A stretch of DNA of 64,000 nt, taken from assembly GCF_014203755.1 (NCBI RefSeq), contig NZ_JACHJS010000001.1, forward strand, positions 5,270,001 through 5,334,000, read 5' to 3'. The stretch comes from Saccharothrix violaceirubra. Lineage in GTDB: Bacteria > Actinomycetota > Actinomycetes > Mycobacteriales > Pseudonocardiaceae. Both the position numbers and the translations under genes were made by a program. Position 1 is the stretch's first letter. Every line of letters starts with the position of its first letter. The notes under the pieces were generated by a model. That model was not told the origin of the DNA. It saw only the letters and a list, made by a program, of their open reading frames with translations, and ran no database searches. Shown here in pieces: positions 51,206 through 58,879 of the stretch.

Positions 51206-51508
51206 ATGGGCAGTTCCCGACCCGGGGGTTCCCCCGACGACAGGTTCGACGACGAACTCATCGGCCTCGACCCGGACGACCCGGAGACGCGGGCCTTCGC
51301 CGCCCACCTCGACCGGATGCACCGGGAGCACCCGACCTTCACGGTCGAGGGGTCGCTGGCCGGGGTGGAGCACTTCGCCGACTCGGCCAACCGCGCGGGC
51401 GGACTGCGCCGGCAGACCGCCGTGCTCATCGTGCTGCTGATCCTGCTCGGCGTAGGGGTCAGCGTGTGGTTCTACCTGGGCCAGATCCTGTCCGTGTTCT
51501 TCGTTTAA
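51206..51508 (+). CDS. Small single-pass membrane protein
   Basis: This 100-aa protein has an acidic, polar N-terminal 60 residues (DDELIGLDPDDPETRAFAAHL and others) and one C-terminal membrane helix (TAVLIVLLILLGVGVSVWFYL). It lies 21 bp after the asparaginase gene and 9 bp before msrB, so it may belong to a short transcript with msrB. No family recognised. Confidence 0.7.
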   Translation: MGSSRPGGSPDDRFDDELIGLDPDDPETRAFAAHLDRMHREHPTFTVEGSLAGVEHFADSANRAGGLRRQTAVLIVLLILLGVGVSVWFYLGQILSVFFV

Positions 51509-51517
51509 CGTGGAGGT

Positions 51518-51955
51518 ATGGAACCAGTCGTCGGCGCGACCCCGAAGGTGGTGCGCTCCGAAGCGGAGTGGCGCGAGACCCTGACGCCGCAGGAGTACGC
51601 GGTGCTGCGGCAAGCCGGCACCGAACGTGCGTGGACCGGCGAGTACACCGACACCAAGACCGAAGGCGTCTACTCGTGCCGCGCGTGCGACGCCGAGTTG
51701 TTCCGCAGCGACACGAAGTTCGACTCCCACTGCGGGTGGCCGTCGTTCTTCTCGCCGCTGGCCGGGGACTCGGTGCTCCTGCGCGAGGACCGCGCGCTCG
51801 GCATGGTGCGCACGGAAGTGCTCTGCGCCACATGCCACAGCCACCTCGGGCACGTTTTCGAGGGTGAGGGCTATGCGACTCCGACGGACCAGCGCTACTG
51901 CATCAACTCCATCAGCTTGCGTCTGGTCGAAACCACCGCCGGTCCGACAGACTGA
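51518..51955 (+). CDS. msrB: Peptide-methionine (R)-S-oxide reductase
   Basis: This 145-aa protein has all MsrB landmarks: EWRETLTPQEYAVLRQAGTERAWTGEY, zinc-binding CRAC and CATC pairs, FDSHCGWPSFF, and the catalytic Cys in QRYCINSIS. It reduces methionine-R-sulfoxide in proteins. The enzyme lies just upstream of the MNIO-type cluster, which may be coincidental or a shared redox theme. Confidence 0.95.
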   Translation: MEPVVGATPKVVRSEAEWRETLTPQEYAVLRQAGTERAWTGEYTDTKTEGVYSCRACDAELFRSDTKFDSHCGWPSFFSPLAGDSVLLREDRALGMVRTEVLCATCHSHLGHVFEGEGYATPTDQRYCINSISLRLVETTAGPTD

Positions 51956-52001
51956 CCAGTGCTGCTCCGAATGATGTCCGTTACCACACCATGGAGGAAA
52001 C

Positions 52002-52067
52002 ATGCATCTGTTCAAGGGCACCGACGGTGAGGGCTCCGGCGGCGTCGACGGCGCGTCGTCCTCCTGA
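52002..52067 (+). CDS. Possible 21-residue peptide upstream of the MNIO cluster
   Basis: An ATG four bases after GGAGG opens a 21-residue frame starting MHLFKGTDGEG and ending in GASSS. It contains no Cys. A perfect 8-1-8 hairpin (GCAACCCT-A-AGGGTTGC, 52079-52095) follows. A strong ribosome-binding site and short Gly/Ser/Asp-rich product before a modification cluster are suggestive, but the frame could be chance or a leader peptide. Confidence 0.4.
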   Translation: MHLFKGTDGEGSGGVDGASSS

Positions 52068-52078
52068 ATCCCCTTTAC

Positions 52079-52095
52079 CGCAACCCTAAGGGTTG
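52079..52095. terminator. Perfect 8-1-8 hairpin between msrB and the TIGR04222 gene
   Basis: GCAACCCT and AGGGTTGC pair around a single A. It lies 11 bp after the 21-residue frame and about 90 bp before the first TIGR04222-like gene. It may terminate or attenuate the msrB transcript, or act as a protein-binding dyad. Confidence 0.5.
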
Positions 52096-52183
52096 CTCAA
52101 GCACTCTTGCTGGGGTGTGAAGCGGCGCACACCATTGCCTCCTGACCGGCGGACGAACCGCCGAGGTCCGCAGGGGGTGGATC

Positions 52184-53119
52184 GTGGAGCGTCCGTGGGG
52201 AATTACGGAACAGGGGTTCTTCGAGCTTTACTGGATCGCGCTCGCCGTGACGATCGTGATCGCGATCCTGATCAGGGTGCGCCTGCGGGGGCAGTCGGAC
52301 GACGCCCCCGCCGGCGCACCCGACGTCCACGTGCTGGCCGTGCTGGTCGGTGGCGCACGACGCGTCGCCGAGACCGCGCTGGCCGAACTGATCGCCGCGG
52401 GAGATGTGCGGCTCACGCGTGACGGCACCGTGACCGCCACCCAGGGTGTCCCGTCCGCACGGGATCCGATCGCGCGCAGTGTGCTGCGCGACGTGGAACG
52501 GCCGCCGCTCGTCCTGGCCCGCAAGACGCTGTGGGGCCAGGTCCACACCGTCCGGCACGCGGAGGCCGTGCGCCTGGCCACCGGACGTGCCGTCGAGGCC
52601 GGTCTGCTGGCCGACCCGCGCCGGGCGTTGCGGTCGGCCGTCCTCTCACTGCTCCCGCTGGCCCTGCTGTTCGCGGTCGGCCTGGCCCGGTGGGCGTCGG
52701 AACTCACGGTCGGCGGGCCGGTCGGGTGGCTGTCGGTGCACCTCGTGCTGACCGGCGTCCTGCTGGCCGCGCTGCCGAAGGTGATCGCCGTGGGACTCAC
52801 CGCCCGGGGTTCCCGGGTGGTGGCGCGGACCCGCACGAGTGCGGGTGTCGGGGGCTGGAGGGCGACCGGCTCGGCGGGGGGAGTCGAACCGGTCGCCCTC
52901 CACGGCATCGAACGCCACCCGGACCCGGAGGTGCGGGACGCGTACGTGGCCGGTCGGCCCCTGCCGCGAACGAATGGTGGCGGCAGGTCCACCGCGGCGG
53001 CGTACGGCGCCGGCGCCGGCGCGGCGTGCGGGTCGGGCAGCGGGTGCAGTTCGTCGGGCTGCGGCGGTGGCAGTGGTTGCGGCGGTGGGGGCGGCTGCGG
53101 TGGGGGCGGGGGCAGCTGA
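52184..53119 (+). CDS. TIGR04222-like membrane protein with Cys/Gly-rich tail
   Basis: This 311-aa protein starts with WGITEQGFFELYWIALAVTIVIAIL, a membrane helix with the TIGR04222 look. A cytoplasmic domain follows (HVLAVLVGGARRVAETALAELIAAGDVRLTRDG, then HTVRHAEAVRLA), then two more hydrophobic segments (about residues 150-210). The C-terminal 35 residues are almost entirely Gly, Ser and Cys with five Cys (including SGCSSSGCGGGSGC). It is followed by a second paralogue and an MNIO enzyme. The tail may be the enzyme's substrate. Confidence 0.85.
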   Translation: MERPWGITEQGFFELYWIALAVTIVIAILIRVRLRGQSDDAPAGAPDVHVLAVLVGGARRVAETALAELIAAGDVRLTRDGTVTATQGVPSARDPIARSVLRDVERPPLVLARKTLWGQVHTVRHAEAVRLATGRAVEAGLLADPRRALRSAVLSLLPLALLFAVGLARWASELTVGGPVGWLSVHLVLTGVLLAALPKVIAVGLTARGSRVVARTRTSAGVGGWRATGSAGGVEPVALHGIERHPDPEVRDAYVAGRPLPRTNGGGRSTAAAYGAGAGAACGSGSGCSSSGCGGGSGCGGGGGCGGGGGS

Positions 53120-53291
53120 TCCCCCATCGTCGGACGAATCGGACACGGTCCGACCGCGCACCGCACACGGCCGGACCGCCTCCGTGACGGATCATCGTTT
53201 TCGCTGGTCACACCTTTACGCTGCGCGGGAACCAGGCGTGGCGCCGGTCCGTCACAGGCGGCGGTACCACCGGGGAGAGGCGGGATGGCCG

Positions 53292-54125
53292 ATGACGGTC
53301 ACGGCGGGTCCGGCACGACTGTGGCCGGAAGAGCAGGGGTTCCTGGCCGGCGGGCCGGGGCGGGCGGCCGAGGTCGCGGTCGTGTCGTTGCTCGACGCGG
53401 GCGCGCTGCGCCTGTCGCGCAGCGGCGTGGTGCGCCCGGTCAGCGGGCCGCCGCGCTCGTGGACTCCGATCCAGTCGGCCGCGCTGCGGTCGGCGTCGCG
53501 GCCGTTCGGCGAACTGGTCCAGGCCGTCGCGGCGAGCGCGGAAGCGCGGGGGTTGCGTCGCCACCTGCTGGACCGGGGACTGCTGGTGTCGCCGACGCGG
53601 CGGGCGCTCGCGAAGACCACGCGCGTGCTCGCGTTGCTGGTCGGCATCGCGGCCCTGCTCACGGTCCTGATCACGCACGTCCAGGTCCTGCTGTGCATCG
53701 GCGTGGTCGTGGCGATGCTGTTCGTGCGCTACTTCGCGGGGAAGCTGCGGGGACCGTTGACCGGCCGCGGGCGTGCCGAGGTGCGCGACCTGGCCCGGTA
53801 CGCGACGCCCGCGAGCCGGCTGCACCTGGTGGCGTACAAGGGTCTGCTCGGCCGGGTCGGGAGTCTGCGCGTGTGCGACCTGCTCGGGCTCGCCCCGGCG
53901 GCCTCGACGTTGCGGCGGCGCAGCAAGAAGCGGTCGACCACGACGTCGTCGTCGGACTCGTGCGGCGGCGGGGTCTACAGCTCGTGCGGGAGTTGCGCGG
54001 GCAGCGGGTGCGGGTCGTCGTCGGACAGTTCCTCGTCGGACAGTTCGTCCTCGTCCGACAGCGGCAGCAGTTGCAGCAGCGGGAGCAGCTGCGGTTCCTC
54101 GTGCGGAGGCGGTGGCGGTGACTGA
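53292..54125 (+). CDS. Second TIGR04222-like membrane protein with Cys/Ser-rich tail
   Basis: This 277-aa paralogue starts at ATG 53292. It retains the conserved cytoplasmic domain ([24 protein letters not shown]) and a pair of hydrophobic helices near residues 115-145 ([30 protein letters not shown]). The last 55 residues form a low-complexity Ser/Gly/Asp tail with seven Cys ([14 protein letters not shown] and [11 protein letters not shown]). The DUF692 gene starts inside its 3' end with an 8-bp overlap. Low-complexity tails can arise by simple-repeat expansion, but Cys retention in both paralogues argues for function. Confidence 0.85.
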   Translation: MTVTAGPARLWPEEQGFLAGGPGRAAEVAVVSLLDAGALRLSRSGVVRPVSGPPRSWTPIQSAALRSASRPFGELVQAVAASAEARGLRRHLLDRGLLVSPTRRALAKTTRVLALLVGIAALLTVLITHVQVLLCIGVVVAMLFVRYFAGKLRGPLTGRGRAEVRDLARYATPASRLHLVAYKGLLGRVGSLRVCDLLGLAPAASTLRRRSKKRSTTTSSSDSCGGGVYSSCGSCAGSGCGSSSDSSSSDSSSSSDSGSSCSSGSSCGSSCGGGGGD

Positions 54126-54921
54126 ACGACTCGGGGTCGGCATCGGGTGGCGGCCGGAGATCGACCTGACCGTGGAACGGCTGCCCGGCGTGGACTTCGT
54201 CGAGGTGGTCGCGGAGAACCTGCACGTCGGGCACCTGCCCGAATCCGTGCTCCTGCTGCGTGAACGCGGCATTCCCGTACTGCCGCACGCCGTGTCGCTG
54301 TCGCTGGGCGGCGCCGACCCGGTCGACCCGAAGCGGGTCGCGCACCTGGCCGCGCTCGCCGAGGCCGTCGACGCGCCGTTCGTCAGCGACCACGTGTGCT
54401 TCGTGCGCGCGGGCGGGCTCGACTCCGGTCACCTGATGCCCGTGCCGCGCACCCGCGACGCGCTCGACGTGCTCGTGGCCAACGTCAGGTCGATCCAGCC
54501 GGACCTGCCCGTGCCGCTGGCGCTGGAGAACGTGGCCGCGTTGCTGGAGTGGCCCGACGGCGAGCTGTCCGAGGGCCGGTTCCTGGCCGAACTCGTCGAG
54601 CGCACCGACATCCACCTGCTGGTCGACGTGGCCAACCTGTACGCCAACGCCCGCAACCTGGGTACCGACGTGGACCGGTTCCTCGACGAGATCCCGTTGG
54701 AGCGCTTGGCTTACGTGCACGTCGCGGGCGGCGTCGAGCACAACGGCCTCTACCACGACACGCACGCCCACGCCGTGCTGCCCGAGGTGCTCGACGTGCT
54801 GGCCGCGTTGCGCGACCGCGTCGACCCGCCGGGCGTGCTGCTGGAACGCGACGACGACTACCCGTCCGACGCGGAACTGGCCGCCGAGCTGGCCGCGATC
54901 CGCGCGGTCGTCGAACGGTGA
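54118..54921 (+). CDS. DUF692 multinuclear non-heme iron oxidase (MNIO)
   Basis: This 267-aa protein has a TIM-barrel DUF692 signature with the metal ligands of MNIO enzymes: Glu33 (VVAENL), His57 ([11 protein letters not shown]), Asp91-His92 (SDHVCF), Glu137-Asn138 (ALENVAAL), Asp170 and Asn173 ([12 protein letters not shown]), His201 (YVHVAGG) and Asp214/His216 (YHDTHAHAV). Known members (MbnB, TglH and related) modify Cys, Asp or Asn in peptides, usually with a small partner protein. GTG 54118 overlaps the preceding gene, and the next gene overlaps it by 4 bp. The likely substrate is one of the Cys-rich tails upstream. Confidence 0.9.
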   Translation: MTERLGVGIGWRPEIDLTVERLPGVDFVEVVAENLHVGHLPESVLLLRERGIPVLPHAVSLSLGGADPVDPKRVAHLAALAEAVDAPFVSDHVCFVRAGGLDSGHLMPVPRTRDALDVLVANVRSIQPDLPVPLALENVAALLEWPDGELSEGRFLAELVERTDIHLLVDVANLYANARNLGTDVDRFLDEIPLERLAYVHVAGGVEHNGLYHDTHAHAVLPEVLDVLAALRDRVDPPGVLLERDDDYPSDAELAAELAAIRAVVER

Positions 54922-55265
54922 CCGCGCCCCAGCGCGCCGAACTGGCCCGACGCCAGGCCGAACTGCTGCGCGCCCTGCTCGCCGACGGCGACGTGCCGGC
55001 GGGGTTCGACCCGGACCGCGTCGCCGTCGAGGCGCGGGCGCTGTTGTCGAAGCGGCGCGGGATCGTGGCGATGTTGCGCCCGGATCTGGTCGACTCGTTG
55101 GGCGAACGCTTCCGTCCGCTCTTCGACACCTACGGCCGGGGCCGGCCACGAACGGATGGCAGCCGAATGCGTGAGGACGCGGCGGCCTTCGCCGAGTGGC
55201 TCGCCGACCGGGGCGAACTTCCGACGCGGACCAAACGGCGCTGGTGGCAGCGAGCGGATCAGTGA
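54918..55265 (+). CDS. Small partner protein of the MNIO enzyme
   Basis: This 115-aa protein starts at the GTG overlapping the DUF692 stop. It is helical at the N-terminus ([22 protein letters not shown]), contains [29 protein letters not shown], and ends with [22 protein letters not shown]. Its position matches the partner/recognition protein found beside MNIO enzymes, and the [14 protein letters not shown] segment is typical of such actinobacterial proteins as I recall. Peptide binding is inferred. Confidence 0.75.
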   Translation: MTAPQRAELARRQAELLRALLADGDVPAGFDPDRVAVEARALLSKRRGIVAMLRPDLVDSLGERFRPLFDTYGRGRPRTDGSRMREDAAAFAEWLADRGELPTRTKRRWWQRADQ

Positions 55266-55512
55266 TCTTCGGCCGGCCGGTCGCCGGCCGGCCGCGCGAA
55301 CAGCGCAGCGTCGCCAGTCGGGTCACCGCGCGTGACCACCGACTGGGCCGACCAGGGGGCAGGGCCGCCTCGAAACGACGCTGACCCGCTTGCGCCCCGT
55401 GGCTAACTTCGGTGGCGTTGGGGGGAACTGGGACACCGCTGCCGCCGCGGTCGGACGGCGTCCTCCCGATTGCGCGTCTCGGACGCGTACCCACCGGATT
55501 CGGGAGGTGTCT

Positions 55513-58500
55513 GTGCTGGGTTCAAGATCGACCGGCCGGGGTGTCGCCTGGGGGGCGACCACCCTCGCCATCGGCCTCGTGGTCGGGGTCACCACGCCCG
55601 CGACCGCCGCGCCACCGGAGGTTCCCGCGACGGGAATCCCCTTGGCGGGCAAGCGGATCGCGACACCCGACGCCACGGTCACACTGCTCACCGGCGACCG
55701 GGTGTCCCTGGTCGGCGGCGCCGTGTCGGTACGACCGGCGGCAGGTCGGGAGAAGGCCGAGTTCCACCGCTTCGAACGCGACGGGCACCTGCACGTCGTG
55801 CCGCGCGACGCCTACGGCGCGTTGGCACGGGGCAAGCTCGACCCGCGACTGTTCGACGTCACCGGGTTGATCGACGCGCGATACGACGACGCGCACCGCG
55901 ACTCCGTGCCGTTGATCCTCCAGGCGGCGAGCACCGGCGCGGCGGGCGTGAGCGTCACGCACGCGCTGCCGGGTGCGTTGGCCGCCAAGGCTTCGAAGTC
56001 CGCGGCGGCCACCGCGTACGCCGCGCTGGTCGCCGATCCGGGCGTGGAGAAGGTGTGGCTGGACGGCCTGCGGCAGCCCACGCTGGACCAGAGCACCAGG
56101 CAGATCGGCGCGCCCGCCGCGTGGGAGCGGGGCCTGACCGGCAAGGGCGTCAAGGTCGGCGTCGTCGACACGGGCGTGGACGGCGCGCACCCCGACCTCT
56201 CCGGCCGCGAACTCGCCCAGGCCGACTTCACCGAGGACAACGACAACGTCGACCGCGTCGGCCACGGCACGCACGTCGCGGCCACGATCGCGAGCCACGA
56301 CCCGAAGTACCGGGGCGTGGCGCCCGACGCGCAGATCCTCGACGCCAAGGTGTGCGTGCTCAGCGGCTGCGCCGAGTCGTGGATCATCTCCGGGCTCACG
56401 TGGGTGGTCGAGCAGGGCGCGGACGTGGTCAACGTCAGCCTCGGCGGACCGGACGGCCCCGAGACCGACCCGATCGAGGCGCTCGTCGACTCGCTCTCGG
56501 CGCGGACCGGCACGCTGTTCGTCGTGGCGGCGGGCAACTCCGGCCGGCCGGGCACCATCGGCTCGCCGGGCAGCGCGGACTCCGCGCTCACCGTCGGCGC
56601 GGTCGAGCGCGACGACGACATCGCGGTGTTCTCCAGCCGAGGACCACGCTCTGACGGCGGGGTGAAGCCCGACGTGACCGCGCCGGGTGTGGGCATCGTC
56701 GCGGCCAAGTCGGCCGAGGGCCAGATCGGGGACCCGGTAGACGCCACGCACGTCGCCCTGAGCGGCACGTCCATGGCCACCCCGCACGTCGCCGGCGCCG
56801 CCGCGCTCCTGGCGCAGCAGCACCCCGACTGGACCGGCTCCCGCATCAAGGCCGCCCTCACCGCCACGGCCGCGTACAACCCGAAACTCGGCGCGTACGA
56901 CCAGGGTTCGGGCCGGATCGACCTGACCAAGGCCGTCGACTCGACGCTGACCAGTGAGCCGACCGGGCTCGCGTTCGGCGTCCAGGCATGGCCGCACCAG
57001 GACGACAAGCCGGTGACCAAGGAGGTGGAGTACCGCAACACGGGTACCACGCCGATCTCGCTGCGCCTGACGATCGACGCGGCCGGACCGGCGGACCTGT
57101 TCTCCGTGTCCCCCAAGGAACTCACCGTGCCCGCCGGCGGCACGGCGACGGCCACCGTCACCGCCGACACGCGCGGCACGGCCGACGGCGGGGCGTTCGG
57201 CGGCGCGGTCGTCGCGACCGGCGGGCCGACGCCGGTGCGCACGCCCGTGGGCGTCGACAGCGAGGTCGAGAGCTACGACGTCACGTTCGAGGTCGTCGAC
57301 CAGGACGGCAGCCCGGCGACGGGCCACGCGACCGACGTGTTCGGCCTGACCAACCAGACGGTGAAGTTCCTGCCGGGCGACAAGGGCACGTTCACCACCC
57401 GCGTACCCAAGGGCGACTACCTGGTCAACAGCTCGGTGACCGACCAGGGCCGGACCAAGGGCGCCTTCCTCGTGGCGCCGAAGGTCCAGGTCTCCGGCCC
57501 GACCACGGTGCGAATCGACGCGCGCAAGGCCAAGCCGGTCCGGATCACCCCGCCCGACCCCGCCGCCAAGCAGGGTCCGGGCGAGCTGACCTACCGGCGG
57601 ACCCACGGCCAGTACGGGCTGCTGATGGGCGTGCTGTTCATCGGCGGGTACGACGGCACGATCGCGATCGGCCACCTCGGCGAGGCGGTGCCGGCGGCCG
57701 AGTTCGAGACCGTGATCGGCACGACCGCCACCTCGGACCGGGCGACCTACCGGTTGTCGTACTCCGATGTCGGCCGACTGCCGGACGGGTTCGTGCGCAC
57801 ACCGTCGATCAGGGACCTCGCCGAGGTGCGGACGTCGCTGGACGCGGCGCCGGCGGGCAGGACGTTCCTGCTCGGTGCCAACCCGACGACGAAGAACGGC
57901 ACCGGCGGGTGGGGCTCGCTCGACCCGGTCCCCGCGTCCGGCAAGCCGCTCGACTACGTCACGCCCGAGCTGCGGTGGGGTTGGCGGCTGGAGCAGAATT
58001 CCGCGCCGGACCGGTCCGACGCGTCGTGGTCGTCGCCCGACCGCGACTACCGCAAGGGCCGCGTCTACCAGCAGCGATTCCTGCGCCCGCCGTTCGGTCC
58101 GGCGGTGCCGGCCAACCGGTACCTGCCGTCCATCGCCCGCTACCAGGACCTCCTCCTGGTCAGCCCGTCGTTGCTCGTCGACGGCGAAGGCAACCAGGGC
58201 CGGACCGCGGGCAAGGGCACGGTCGCGCTGTACCGCGACGGCAAGCTCCTGTCGAAGGTCGAGGCGCCGGGTGTCGGCCAGTTCCCGGTGCCGGCGGGTC
58301 CCGCCGAGTACCGGGTCGACATCGACCTGACGACGGCGGCGGACGTGCTCGCCTACGCGAGCCGGGTGACGGCGAGCTGGACCTTCCGCTCCGACACCGC
58401 GACCGGCACGACCCCCGTCGCCCTCCCGGCCGGTTTCGTGCGGTTCACGCCGAAGCTGGACGACTCGGGCACGCTGCGGGGCCGGTCCGCGCGGGTGCCG

Positions 58501-58731
58501 TTCGTGGTCGAGTTCGACAAGGACTCGGGCGCGGGCAAGGTGCGCAAGGTGGGCGTCGACGTGTCGTACGACGACGGCAAGACCTGGTCCCCGGCTCCGG
58601 TCACGGGTGACTCGGTGCTGCTCAAGCCCCCGGCGGGCAGCGGCTACGTGTCGTTGCGCGCCAAGGGGTCGGACTCGAAGGGCAACCGGTTCGAGCACGC
58701 GGTCGTCCGCACGTTCAAGTTCGCGAGGTGA
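55513..58731 (+). CDS. Large secreted S8 subtilisin-family peptidase (first of tandem pair)
   Basis: This 1072-aa protein starts at GTG 55513 after GGGAGG. It has a signal peptide (GRGVAWGATTLAIGLVVGV to TAA), a prodomain (TLLTGDRVSL, RFERDGHLHVVPRDA), then the catalytic domain with Asp (VVDTGVDGAHPD, about residue 219), His (GHGTHVAA, about 253) and Ser (GTSMATPHVAG, about 420). About 550 residues of beta-sandwich-like C-terminal domains follow (PVTKEVEYRNTGTTPISL onwards). It is probably an extracellular protease. A paralogue follows directly and a perfect hairpin terminator sits between them. Confidence 0.92.
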   Translation: MLGSRSTGRGVAWGATTLAIGLVVGVTTPATAAPPEVPATGIPLAGKRIATPDATVTLLTGDRVSLVGGAVSVRPAAGREKAEFHRFERDGHLHVVPRDAYGALARGKLDPRLFDVTGLIDARYDDAHRDSVPLILQAASTGAAGVSVTHALPGALAAKASKSAAATAYAALVADPGVEKVWLDGLRQPTLDQSTRQIGAPAAWERGLTGKGVKVGVVDTGVDGAHPDLSGRELAQADFTEDNDNVDRVGHGTHVAATIASHDPKYRGVAPDAQILDAKVCVLSGCAESWIISGLTWVVEQGADVVNVSLGGPDGPETDPIEALVDSLSARTGTLFVVAAGNSGRPGTIGSPGSADSALTVGAVERDDDIAVFSSRGPRSDGGVKPDVTAPGVGIVAAKSAEGQIGDPVDATHVALSGTSMATPHVAGAAALLAQQHPDWTGSRIKAALTATAAYNPKLGAYDQGSGRIDLTKAVDSTLTSEPTGLAFGVQAWPHQDDKPVTKEVEYRNTGTTPISLRLTIDAAGPADLFSVSPKELTVPAGGTATATVTADTRGTADGGAFGGAVVATGGPTPVRTPVGVDSEVESYDVTFEVVDQDGSPATGHATDVFGLTNQTVKFLPGDKGTFTTRVPKGDYLVNSSVTDQGRTKGAFLVAPKVQVSGPTTVRIDARKAKPVRITPPDPAAKQGPGELTYRRTHGQYGLLMGVLFIGGYDGTIAIGHLGEAVPAAEFETVIGTTATSDRATYRLSYSDVGRLPDGFVRTPSIRDLAEVRTSLDAAPAGRTFLLGANPTTKNGTGGWGSLDPVPASGKPLDYVTPELRWGWRLEQNSAPDRSDASWSSPDRDYRKGRVYQQRFLRPPFGPAVPANRYLPSIARYQDLLLVSPSLLVDGEGNQGRTAGKGTVALYRDGKLLSKVEAPGVGQFPVPAGPAEYRVDIDLTTAADVLAYASRVTASWTFRSDTATGTTPVALPAGFVRFTPKLDDSGTLRGRSARVPFVVEFDKDSGAGKVRKVGVDVSYDDGKTWSPAPVTGDSVLLKPPAGSGYVSLRAKGSDSKGNRFEHAVVRTFKFAR

Positions 58732-58736
58732 GCACG

Positions 58737-58771
58737 GCGACGGGTCGGTCCACAATGGACCGACCCGTCGC
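58737..58771 (+). terminator. Perfect 16-bp hairpin after the first subtilisin gene
   Basis: GCGACGGGTCGGTCCA (58737-58752) pairs perfectly with TGGACCGACCCGTCGC (58756-58771) around CAA. It lies 5 bp after the stop codon. Confidence 0.85.
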
Positions 58772-58879
58772 ACTCAGGTGACGCGGGTCACATTTCAGCA
58801 ACACCGACGCACGCTTCGGCACCTCCACTCCGGGAGCCCGCGAACAACGCGGGCGAGGGGAACCACAGGGAGGTGTCTC

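Noticed and set aside
53944-54122. CRISPR-like or microsatellite repeat in the TIGR04222 tail
   Set aside because: The repeated TCGGACAGC-type units are codons of the Ser/Asp/Cys tail, not spacer-separated repeats.
55522-58773. Over 1000-codon frame antisense to the first subtilisin
   Set aside because: Open only because of third-position GC bias; no domain and very high Arg/Val/Gly content.
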